Positions 1 through 5,766 of a stretch of DNA of 7,738 bases are shown piece by piece (the stretch's first letter is position 1; each line of letters begins with the position of its first letter). This stretch comes from Deltaproteobacteria bacterium (GTDB taxonomy: Bacteria; Myxococcota; B64-G9). The DNA is taken from NCBI GenBank assembly GCA_030591745.1, contig JAUVAM010000149.1:1-7738 (forward strand), written 5' to 3'. The notes under the pieces are model-generated. The model was not told the origin of the DNA. It saw only the letters and a list, made by a program, of their open reading frames with translations, and made no database searches. The position numbers were made by a program, and so were the translations under genes.

Positions 1-1313
1 CCCGCCATGGCGCCCAGGGCCAGCCCAATTTCCCTCAGCGCTCTTTGTTTCCACCAGGTCCAGAGATTCACCGCGCCAGCACCCGCCAGGACAGCCAAGG
101 CCGGCACCAGCGGCAGGCGATAGCGGGCCGAGACGAAGACCAAAACGATCGAGGCCGAATACAGCGATAGAAGTAGCAGCAAAGGCCAGGGAACTCGCCG
201 CCAGGCGGTGACCAAACCCACCAGCGCAAGCGGCAGCAAGAGCCCGAAGGGAAAACCGAAGCCCCCCAGCCGCCAGGTGAGCACATGCAGCAGGCTGGAC
301 CAGCGCCTGGCCAGGTAGACGTCCACATTGCGCGGAATCTCCCGGGCGCTTATGAGGCGGAGGGTCTTTCGGCCAAGGCCCAAGGCGAAGTCCAGGGGCT
401 CGTCGGTGGCGTAACGGCCGACTTTCTCCAGAAAAAAGTCCTCTTCGGCCTCGGGGTCAGGCAGCACCCCGTGTCGTCCAGGCATCTCCACCAGTCTGTT
501 CCAGGTCTCACCAGGCCTGGAGGTCACCGTCCGGCAGTAGTCCGGGTTGTTGCCGATATACAGGTTCAGGCCGCCCGAATAGGGCAGGATGCCGAAATCC
601 CCGGTTGATAGATGTTTGACGCCGGCCACCGGTAGCGCAAGCAAACAAAAACCCAATAGGACCCCAAGGGTGCCTGTTGCAAGCGAGCGCCACCCGCCGG
701 ATTTTTGGTATCCCGCGAGCATCAGCCAGAGCAGGGATGCGGCGAAGAAGGGCGCGAAAGTCGGGCGGGTGATGACGGCCAGTCCGCCCACCAGCCCGAG
801 CAGCCCGAAGCGCCACCAGTCTTTTTTTTCTTCAGCATGCAGAAACAACAAGAGCAGGGCCACGGACCAGAAGACAGCCCATCCGGTCGCAAGCAGCTCC
901 CCCTCGAAAAAGATCAGCGGTCCATAGAAAGCCACCAGAGCGCCGGCAAAAAGTCCCGCCCGGCGGCCGAAGAGCCGCAGACCCAGTTTGGCGGTCAAGA
1001 CACAGGTGGCCGAGCCGAGCGCCATTTGCAAGACCTTGACGAAGACGATGGAAATCCCCGACAGCTTGTACATCAGCGAAAGAAACAGCGGGTAAAACAA
1101 GGGTTGCCAGAACAGATCCCCGCTGAAACCGCCGCCCTGGGCCAGGCCTCTGGCCAAATCATCGTAGCGACCGGCATCGATCACCGGTGCGAAGAATGAA
1201 GGCATGTCTTGGGACTGAACGAGAAAGGCGATTCTCAAGCCGAGCGCCACCGCGAACAAGATCAGGCCTGTTTTGATGCCCAGCTTTTCGTCTGATGGGG
1301 CAGTAGATTTCAT
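1..1313 (-). CDS. GT39/PMT_2-family (ArnT-like) membrane glycosyltransferase, C-terminus cut by window edge
   Basis: The minus strand is open from ATG 1311-1313 to position 1, giving 437 codons without a stop, so the gene continues beyond the window. An in-frame TAG lies 11 codons upstream of this ATG; no good Shine-Dalgarno is visible. The product is a polytopic inner-membrane protein: a first membrane segment at about residues 13-33, then a periplasmic loop with VIDAGRYDDLA (44-54, Asp46 a candidate GT-C catalytic acid) and FWQPLFYPLFLSL (68-80), then alternating hydrophobic segments, a TRP motif near 182-184, LYIGNNP near 251-257 and SARYRLPLVPAL near 395-406. This order is typical of GT39/PMT_2 glycosyltransferases that move a sugar from a polyprenyl-phosphate donor to an extracytoplasmic acceptor. 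Some relatives carry C-terminal TPR repeats, which would lie outside the window. Substrate unknown. It is transcribed divergently from the lipid genes. Family call is firm, specificity is not. Confidence 0.88.
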   Translation of the reverse strand, partial: MKSTAPSDEKLGIKTGLILFAVALGLRIAFLVQSQDMPSFFAPVIDAGRYDDLARGLAQGGGFSGDLFWQPLFYPLFLSLMYKLSGISIVFVKVLQMALGSATCVLTAKLGLRLFGRRAGLFAGALVAFYGPLIFFEGELLATGWAVFWSVALLLLFLHAEEKKDWWRFGLLGLVGGLAVITRPTFAPFFAASLLWLMLAGYQKSGGWRSLATGTLGVLLGFCLLALPVAGVKHLSTGDFGILPYSGGLNLYIGNNPDYCRTVTSRPGETWNRLVEMPGRHGVLPDPEAEEDFFLEKVGRYATDEPLDFALGLGRKTLRLISAREIPRNVDVYLARRWSSLLHVLTWRLGGFGFPFGLLLPLALVGLVTAWRRVPWPLLLLLSLYSASIVLVFVSARYRLPLVPALAVLAGAGAVNLWTWWKQRALREIGLALGAMA

Positions 1314-1403
1314 CGATTCAGGAATGTACTTTGCATGCAGGGGCTAGTAAACAAGCTTTATCCTGTAACTCTTTTGGGGCTCGGTGTGGCATCGGCGTAG
1401 CGG

Positions 1404-1432
1404 TTGACGGGATGGGTCCAACCGTGATTGGA
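1404..1432 (+). promoter_or_regulatory. Weak sigma70-like promoter candidate for the hydrolase-pssA unit
   Basis: TTGACG at 1404-1409 is five of six matches to a -35 box. With 17 nt spacing the -10 position at 1427-1432 reads ATTGGA, a poor match. The location, about 30 bp upstream of the hydrolase start in a divergent intergenic region, is right for a promoter, but the -10 is weak, so this is tentative. Confidence 0.22.
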
Positions 1433-1444
1433 TCGGCCGAACCA
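1429..1444. promoter_or_regulatory. Imperfect 16-bp dyad, possible operator
   Basis: TGGATCGGCCGAACCA is an inverted repeat with one mismatched pair around the perfect core TCGGCCGA (1433-1440). It overlaps the putative -10/start region and ends 3 bp before the GGAGGT ribosome binding site of the hydrolase gene. It could be an operator or a small RNA hairpin. In GC-rich DNA an 8-bp perfect core is not rare, so support is weak. Confidence 0.2.
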
Positions 1445-1461
1445 TTTGGAGGTGTTACCGC

Positions 1462-2319
1462 ATGGCCGAGGCCAATTCTTCCGCGAAGATCGACTACGAC
1501 GAGCGATTCTTTAATGCTTCCGATGGCCTGCGTCTTTATTATCGTCGCTGGGCCGCGGCCGAACCGAAGGGCATCATCGGCCTTGTTCATGGTTTTGCCG
1601 AGCATTCGGGGCGCTATGACGAACTGGCCCTTGACCTGGTGGGCGGCGGTTACACCGTGGCTGCTTTTGATTATCGAGGTCACGGCCAGAGTGGCGGACG
1701 GCGGGCTCACATCGACGCTTTCGATGAATACATGGATGACTTGAAGTCTTTTTTGGTCGAGATGGAGCGGGAAGGCTTGGCGCACAAGCCCATTCTGTTG
1801 GGCCACAGCCAGGGTGGTCTCTTGGTGGCCCGCTTGGCTGAACTTGTGCCCGAGGTCGCCAAAGCCTTGGTCCTGAGTTCTCCATTTTTCGGTTTGGCCA
1901 TGAAGGTGCCGGCCGCCAAATTGACGATGGCCAAAGCGGTTTCCGCGCTGATTCCCACCCTGTCCATGCCCAGCGGCGTAGACCCGGCCTGGTTGAGCCA
2001 TGACCGTGCCGTGGTGGAACGCTACGCGGCCGACCCCCTGGTGAGCCAGGTGGCCACGGCCCGTTGGTTCACCGAGACGGTCAAGGCACAGGCCAGCACC
2101 TTGGCCGACGCGGGCAAGATCAAGCTGCCCACCGTGGTCTTACAAGCCGGCGACGACAAACTGGCGAGCCTGGATGCCACGCGCAAGTTTTTTTCGGTCT
2201 TGGGGGCCGAGGACAAGCAGTTGGAGATTTACTCAGAATACTACCACGAGATCTTCAACGAAGTAGGGCGCGATAAAGTGGTGGCGGATCTCTTGGCATG
2301 GCTGGAGGCACACGCGTGA
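1462..2319 (+). CDS. Alpha/beta hydrolase, monoacylglycerol lipase/lysophospholipase-like (serine hydrolase)
   Basis: The 285-aa protein has the full serine-hydrolase machinery of the Hydrolase_4 (monoglyceride lipase, PldB-like) group. The oxyanion-hole region is HGFAEHSGRY at 43-52, followed by FDYRGHGQSGG (69-79). The nucleophile elbow is GHSQGG (114-119) with Ser116. Asp232 in AGDDKL and His262 in YYHEIFNE complete the expected triad. There is no signal peptide, so it should act in the cytoplasm or at the inner face of the membrane on a lysophospholipid or monoacylglycerol. The start is supported by GGAGGT at 1448-1453, 8 nt upstream of the ATG. Its stop overlaps the next gene, pssA, as GTGA, so the two are probably co-translated. 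That pairing favours a phospholipid-related substrate, but this is inference; the exact ester is unknown. Confidence 0.9.
   Translation: MAEANSSAKIDYDERFFNASDGLRLYYRRWAAAEPKGIIGLVHGFAEHSGRYDELALDLVGGGYTVAAFDYRGHGQSGGRRAHIDAFDEYMDDLKSFLVEMEREGLAHKPILLGHSQGGLLVARLAELVPEVAKALVLSSPFFGLAMKVPAAKLTMAKAVSALIPTLSMPSGVDPAWLSHDRAVVERYAADPLVSQVATARWFTETVKAQASTLADAGKIKLPTVVLQAGDDKLASLDATRKFFSVLGAEDKQLEIYSEYYHEIFNEVGRDKVVADLLAWLEAHA
2304..2308 (+). promoter_or_regulatory. Ribosome binding site that sets the pssA start at GTG 2316
   Basis: GGAGG lies 7 nt upstream of GTG 2316-2318, inside the last codons of the hydrolase gene. The in-frame ATG at 2298 has no comparable site and would place this GGAGG inside the coding sequence. 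GTG is therefore the better start and gives a 4-nt GTGA overlap with the hydrolase stop (TGA 2317-2319). Confidence 0.7.
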
Positions 2320-3080
2320 ATCAGGCCTGGCGGACTTTGATACCGAACCTCTTCACCGCCACCAGCGCGGTTTTCGGCATGACCTCCATGTGGCTTTCCG
2401 TTGAGGGCAATTATTATTGGGCCGCTTGGTTCATCTTGTGGAGCGCACTTTTGGACAAGGCCGATGGCACGGCGGCGCGTGTGCTAAAGGGTTCTTCCAA
2501 GTTCGGCATGGAGTTTGACTCCATGGCTGATTTGATCGCTTTTGGCTTGGCTCCGGCGATGCTGATTGCTTCGGCCGGCAGCAAAATTTGGTTTTTGGGC
2601 GTCGGGCAGTGGGGCGGCATGCTTCTGTTGTCAGCCTGCGGCTTCTACGCCCTGATGGCCGTCGTTCGTCTGGCCCGTTTTAACCTGATCGAGCCAAAGC
2701 CCGGCGAGCGCAACTTCATCGGCTTGCCCTCGACCTTGGCCGGTGTCATCGTGCCGGCTGCCTTTTTGTTGGCCACCAAATATCAGCTACCTGAGACGGT
2801 GTTGCGATTTTTTCCGGTGCTGCTGCTGGTTTTGGCATTGGGCATGGTCAGCAACATGCCCGTGCCCAAGATCAAGCCCAGGGCTTCGAAGGCTTTCAAT
2901 GTTTTTCAGGTGGTCAACGCGGTGGTGGTCTACACCTGCGGTGTGCTGATGATCGGCGAGGAATATTTTTTGTTGTTGGTGGTCTCCTTTGTCCTAATCG
3001 GCGCGTCTTTGGAGCTCATCCGGGGCCACAGAATGCAGCGACAAGCTGGTAAAAACGCTTCGGCGGAGGCTTCGGGTTGA
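2316..3080 (+). CDS. pssA: CDP-diacylglycerol--serine O-phosphatidyltransferase (phosphatidylserine synthase, class II)
   Basis: The 254-aa integral membrane enzyme transfers the phosphatidyl group from CDP-diacylglycerol to L-serine, giving phosphatidylserine, the precursor of phosphatidylethanolamine. The CDP-alcohol phosphatidyltransferase signature is complete: Asp47, Asp50-Gly51, Ala54-Arg55, Gly64, Asp68 and Asp72 in the D-x2-DGx2AR-x8-G-x3-D-x3-D spacing. The RLARFN and FIGLPS motifs further on are typical of class II (Bacillus-type) PssA rather than of phosphatidylglycerolphosphate synthase. Several hydrophobic segments follow, and the C-terminus is short, basic and hydrophilic. GTG start chosen from the ribosome binding site at 2304-2308. 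The expected partner psd (phosphatidylserine decarboxylase) is not in the window. The downstream gap of 98 bp carries a promoter candidate, so the transcription unit may end or be boosted here. Confidence 0.9.
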   Translation: MNQAWRTLIPNLFTATSAVFGMTSMWLSVEGNYYWAAWFILWSALLDKADGTAARVLKGSSKFGMEFDSMADLIAFGLAPAMLIASAGSKIWFLGVGQWGGMLLLSACGFYALMAVVRLARFNLIEPKPGERNFIGLPSTLAGVIVPAAFLLATKYQLPETVLRFFPVLLLVLALGMVSNMPVPKIKPRASKAFNVFQVVNAVVVYTCGVLMIGEEYFLLLVVSFVLIGASLELIRGHRMQRQAGKNASAEASG

Positions 3081-3095
3081 CCCAGGCCAAGCGGA

Positions 3096-3125
3096 TTGAC
3101 AAGGGTTGGGCGATGTTGGTATCGT
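3096..3125 (+). promoter_or_regulatory. Sigma70-type promoter with extended -10, upstream of the bactofilin genes
   Basis: A perfect -35 box TTGACA (3096-3101) is followed after 18 nt by TATCGT (3120-3125, four of six to TATAAT) preceded by TGG, an extended -10 element. Transcription would begin near 3132, leaving a leader of about 47 nt before the first bactofilin ATG. It sits in the only gap of about 100 bp on the plus strand after pssA and is the best promoter candidate in the window. Confidence 0.5.
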
Positions 3126-3178
3126 GCCGACTCTAAGAGAAGCATGGGTGTTCAAACATCAACAAGGAGATAAGCGCC

Positions 3179-3523
3179 ATGGCCGCTGAAGCACCGGGTG
3201 TGATCGGCAAGGGGATCAGCATTCGAGGAAATCTCAGCGGAGGCGGTGACCTCATTATCGAGGGGACCGTTGAAGGACAAATCGCGCTGAAAAATCATCT
3301 GACGATCGAAGAGACGGGCGTCGTGAGGGCCGACATCGAGGTCGAACGTCTGACCATCAAGGGCGAGGCCAGCGGTAACATCGTGGCCAGCGACCGGGTG
3401 GCCATCCTGGCCAACGCCAAGGTGATGGGCGACATCAAAGCGCCGGTTGTGGTCATCGAAGACGGAGCTGGATTCAAGGGTAACGTGGACATGGATGTCC
3501 AATTACCCGACGGCATTTTATAA
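3179..3523 (+). CDS. Bactofilin family polymer-forming cytoskeletal protein (first of three)
   Basis: The 114-aa protein is almost entirely a bactofilin (DUF583) core: from VIGKGISIRGNL (about 8-19) to FKGNVDMD (99-106), with short alternating hydrophobic strands and glycine turns typical of a right-handed beta-helix. Bactofilins polymerise without nucleotide into filaments or sheets that scaffold cell-shape, polarity or chromosome-segregation proteins. The N-terminus MAAEAPG is short and lacks an obvious hydrophobic membrane-targeting segment. The only C-terminal extension is about eight residues (VQLPDGIL). AAGGAG at 3164-3169, 9 nt before ATG, supports the start. It is followed after 35 bp by a second bactofilin. 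Unlike many bactofilin loci, there is no M23 peptidase gene next to it. Confidence 0.93.
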   Translation: MAAEAPGVIGKGISIRGNLSGGGDLIIEGTVEGQIALKNHLTIEETGVVRADIEVERLTIKGEASGNIVASDRVAILANAKVMGDIKAPVVVIEDGAGFKGNVDMDVQLPDGIL

Positions 3524-3558
3524 ACCAACCATCCAATTAGATTTTCAAGGAGAGCATC

Positions 3559-3870
3559 ATGGCCAATGTCATCGGCAGGTCGATCGTCATTGATGGTGAA
3601 ATCACGGGCGATGAGGATCTGGTGATCCAGGGCACGGTCAAGGGTAAGATCAGCCTGAAGGAAAGCCTCTACGTAGAAAATTCCGGCGTGGTGGAGGCTG
3701 ACATCGAGACCCAGAACGTGGACATCTCGGGTTCCGTCACCGGCAACATTCAAGCCACGGAAAAAGTCGAGCTCAAGAGCGATGGGCGTATGGTGGGCGA
3801 CATCAAGGCGCCGCGCATTCTCATCGCGGATGGGGCGGTATTCAAGGGCAACGTGGACATGGACCGATAG
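3559..3870 (+). CDS. Bactofilin family protein (second of three, minimal core)
   Basis: At 103 aa this is a bare bactofilin core, starting at VIGRSIVIDGEI (4-15) and ending directly after FKGNVDMD with one further residue, so it has neither N- nor C-terminal tail. AAGGAG at 3547-3552 lies 6 nt before the ATG. It is clearly paralogous to both flanking genes: the GDIKAP and GA-FKGNVDMD blocks are shared with the first copy, and a stretch of 23 nt (3841-3863) differs by only one base from 3473-3495. A tail-less copy is expected to act as a filament-building subunit, perhaps co-polymerising with its neighbours; that is inference. Confidence 0.93.
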   Translation: MANVIGRSIVIDGEITGDEDLVIQGTVKGKISLKESLYVENSGVVEADIETQNVDISGSVTGNIQATEKVELKSDGRMVGDIKAPRILIADGAVFKGNVDMDR

Positions 3871-3916
3871 GGTCTTTGTTTGCTGGTAACGCTTCGCAAC
3901 TGAAAGGACAAGCTCG

Positions 3917-4459
3917 ATGACGGACAGCAACACGGTCGTCGGTGAATCGATCCTGATCAAGGGTAATCTGGAAGGGGATGAGGACCTGACCGTGCAGGGG
4001 CAGATCGAGGGGTCCATCAATCTGAACAAGACCCTGATCATTGAGCCCAGCGGTGTGGTCAAAGCGGAAGTCTCGGTGGCCAATGCGGTCATCAGCGGCA
4101 TCATGGTCGGCAACCTCAGCGCCAGCGACTCGGTGGAACTGACCGAATCCGGGCGCATGGTTGGCGATATCCAGGCCCCGCGCATCATCATCACCGAAGG
4201 TGCCTTGTTCAAAGGTCGCGTGGATATGGGTGATTTGCAGATCCCGAGGCCGACGGCTCAAAGCAAGCCTTCCGTCGCCAGCCGGCCTGCCTATCGGCCC
4301 GCCCCCGTGGCGACACCCGCGCCTCGACCCGTGGCGCCGGCCAAGCCGGCCAAGCCGGTCAAGTCGTCACCCGCGGCGGTCAAGCATGTGGCTAAGAAAG
4401 CCGCCGGCAAAAACATGCACAAGAAAAAGAAGAAGGTCGTGGTTAAGAAAAGGCGCTGA
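3917..4459 (+). CDS. Bactofilin family protein with long basic Pro/Ala/Lys tail (third of three)
   Basis: The 180-aa protein has an N-terminal bactofilin core (about residues 7-104, from VVGESILIKGNL to FKGRVDMG) and a low-complexity tail from about 109 to 180. The tail is first Pro/Ala rich (112-145), then Lys rich, ending in a block of five Lys, three Val, two Lys and two Arg (169-180). No signal peptide or membrane segment is visible. AAGGA at 3904-3908 is 8 nt before the ATG. The tail could dock a partner protein, bind nucleic acid or contact acidic phospholipids. In M. xanthus the BacNOP trio also groups three bactofilins and serves to position ParABS via PadC, so a BacP-like adaptor role is possible, but no par gene or padC is seen here. 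The domain call is firm; the tail's role is inference. Confidence 0.92.
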   Translation: MTDSNTVVGESILIKGNLEGDEDLTVQGQIEGSINLNKTLIIEPSGVVKAEVSVANAVISGIMVGNLSASDSVELTESGRMVGDIQAPRIIITEGALFKGRVDMGDLQIPRPTAQSKPSVASRPAYRPAPVATPAPRPVAPAKPAKPVKSSPAAVKHVAKKAAGKNMHKKKKKVVVKKRR

Positions 4460-4505
4460 TTTTTCGGCCTCCCTTGATCTTTAGATCGTCTAAAAGGAAC
4501 CCATC

Positions 4506-5081
4506 GTGAAAGCCTCGAATCAGGGTGCACACGGGCGCCTGCTCGATCTGTTCAGCCGGAAGTCCTTTCGGCGAGGCAAGGTCGTGCTGGCCTCCGGGCG
4601 AGAAAGTGATTTCTACATCGACTGCAAGCAGACTTCGCTTAGCGCGGAGGGTCATGGGCTGATTGGGCGCCTCCTGCTTGATCTTTTGCGGGATCGTTTT
4701 CCCGAGGTGAGGGCGGTGGGCGGACCCACCCTTGGTGCCGATCCCATCGTTTCCGCTGTTTCCACCATCTCAAGCCTCGAGGGCGAGGCCATCGATGCTT
4801 TCATCCTTCGCAAAGAGCCTAAGGGTCATGGCACGGCGGCCTGGATAGAGGGCATGGGCAATCTGCGGCCGGACCAGCCGGTGGTGATCATCGAAGACGT
4901 GATCACGACAGGGGGCTCCACCTTGAGGGCCGTGGCCCGGGCCCGCGAAGCAGGCTTAGACGTCAAGGGCGTGATCGTGATGGTGGATCGATGCGAAGGC
5001 GGAAAAGAGGCCATCGAAAAAGAGGGCCTGAACGTTGTAAGTCTTTATACCCGTCATGACTTCATCCCCGAGGATCCTTGA
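4506..5081 (+). CDS. pyrE: Orotate phosphoribosyltransferase
   Basis: The 191-aa enzyme converts orotate and PRPP to orotidine 5'-monophosphate and pyrophosphate, the fifth step of pyrimidine synthesis, in the cytoplasm. The PRPP-binding motif IIEDVITTGGST is at 128-139. Other family hallmarks are SGRESDFYIDCK (30-41, with the Lys near the orotate/PRPP site) and the flexible loop RKEPKGHGT (102-110). Length is normal for bacterial PyrE. The start is GTG, supported by AAAAGGA at 4492-4498, 7 nt upstream. It follows the third bactofilin by 46 bp with no convincing terminator between, so it may share its transcript. I see no leader resembling a pyrimidine attenuator; the short GATCT-TT-AGATC repeat in the gap is too small to count. 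Confidence 0.95.
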   Translation: MKASNQGAHGRLLDLFSRKSFRRGKVVLASGRESDFYIDCKQTSLSAEGHGLIGRLLLDLLRDRFPEVRAVGGPTLGADPIVSAVSTISSLEGEAIDAFILRKEPKGHGTAAWIEGMGNLRPDQPVVIIEDVITTGGSTLRAVARAREAGLDVKGVIVMVDRCEGGKEAIEKEGLNVVSLYTRHDFIPEDP

Positions 5082-5087
5082 CGGAAG

Positions 5088-5103
5088 ATGCCCGCGGGGG
5101 CAT
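5088..5103 (+). other. Small GC-rich hairpin between pyrE and the next gene
   Basis: ATGCCC (5088-5093) pairs with GGGCAT (5098-5103) around a GCGG loop, 6 bp after the pyrE stop. No T-tract follows, so it is not a standard intrinsic terminator. It lies 12 nt before ATG 5116 and contains the only purine-rich (GGGGG) run near that start, so it could affect translation or RNA stability. Confidence 0.3.
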
Positions 5104-5115
5104 TATCAGCACGGC

Positions 5116-5766
5116 ATGCATGAACTAAGTACATCGAGAAGGCTCCGTCTTTTGTGTCTGGTTTTTTTTCTTTTGGCCGCGGGCTGGCTGTGGAACTGCC
5201 AGCCGGTGCCCAACATGCGCGGGCCGCAGAAATTGGACCCCAAATACGAAACGCAGCTGACCCGTTGGACTAGCTCTGCCCAGATTTATCATAGCTTAGA
5301 CAGCATCATGACTGTGCATGGCACCCTTGTCTCGCCTGCGTTTCGCGAGGCCCTGGGCAATCAATACGTAGAGATCTTCGGCATCGACCCGGGCAGAGTG
5401 GACAGCGACCTCGAACTCATCGCCACCTCGGTGGGGCGAGGTCACGAGTTTTTCATCTTCGCCGACACCAACGACCGTTCTTGGAACAACCTGGATGCGC
5501 GTGATTCGGTTTGGCGACTGGGGCCCTGGGGGGCCGAGGACCAACTCGGTGTACCGCCCCTGAGCATTCATCGCTTTCGCGGTCGCGGGCCCAACCTGAG
5601 AGCGTTTTTTCCTTATCTGAATGAATTTGGCCGATCTTATTTGGTTATCTTTCCCATCGAACAGGCCAATGGACAGCCGGTATTGGACCCCCAAGAGGGT
5701 TCTCTGACCCTACGCATGTCCAGTGCCTTTGGCTCGGCCGCGATGAATTGGAAGGTGAAGGGATGA
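5116..5766 (+). CDS. Unrecognised membrane-anchored or lipoprotein-like exported protein
   Basis: I do not recognise this 216-aa protein. It starts with a basic stretch (SRRLR, 7-11) and a hydrophobic segment (about 12-27) ending in LWNC with Cys28, so it looks like a signal anchor or a lipoprotein signal; Asn just before the Cys makes the lipobox non-canonical. The rest (29-216) is hydrophilic, mixed and Trp/aromatic-rich, with DTNDRSWNN, DSVWRLGPWG and SYLVIFP, suggesting a beta-rich extracytoplasmic domain. No catalytic motif is apparent. The start is uncertain: ATG 5116 gives the signal at the N-terminus but has no good ribosome binding site, while in-frame ATG 5056 adds 20 hydrophilic residues, overlaps pyrE by 26 nt and also lacks a site. 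Its stop overlaps the HEAT-repeat gene (ATGA), so the two are probably co-expressed. Confidence 0.72.
   Translation: MHELSTSRRLRLLCLVFFLLAAGWLWNCQPVPNMRGPQKLDPKYETQLTRWTSSAQIYHSLDSIMTVHGTLVSPAFREALGNQYVEIFGIDPGRVDSDLELIATSVGRGHEFFIFADTNDRSWNNLDARDSVWRLGPWGAEDQLGVPPLSIHRFRGRGPNLRAFFPYLNEFGRSYLVIFPIEQANGQPVLDPQEGSLTLRMSSAFGSAAMNWKVKG

Noticed and set aside
285..927. Plus-strand short open frames at 285-608 and 589-927
   Set aside because: Shadows of the glycosyltransferase frame; no ribosome binding site and no family resemblance.
705..1199. 164-codon plus-strand open frame
   Set aside because: Lies over the minus-strand glycosyltransferase; Gln/Glu/Arg-rich low-complexity translation with no domain.
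1318..2001. 227-codon minus-strand open frame opposite the hydrolase
   Set aside because: Antisense to a gene with an intact catalytic triad; composition typical of a shadow frame.
3295..4212. 305-codon minus-strand open frame opposite the bactofilins
   Set aside because: It is antisense to clear bactofilin genes and spans two intergenic gaps; its apparent repeats mirror the paralogous cores. No recognisable domain.
4473..4488. GATCT-TT-AGATC repeat as a terminator before pyrE
   Set aside because: Five-bp AT-rich stem with a two-base loop and no T-tract; not a plausible terminator.
5056..5115. In-frame upstream ATG for the exported protein
   Set aside because: Would add 20 hydrophilic residues before the signal segment and overlap pyrE, with no ribosome binding site; kept only as an alternative start.
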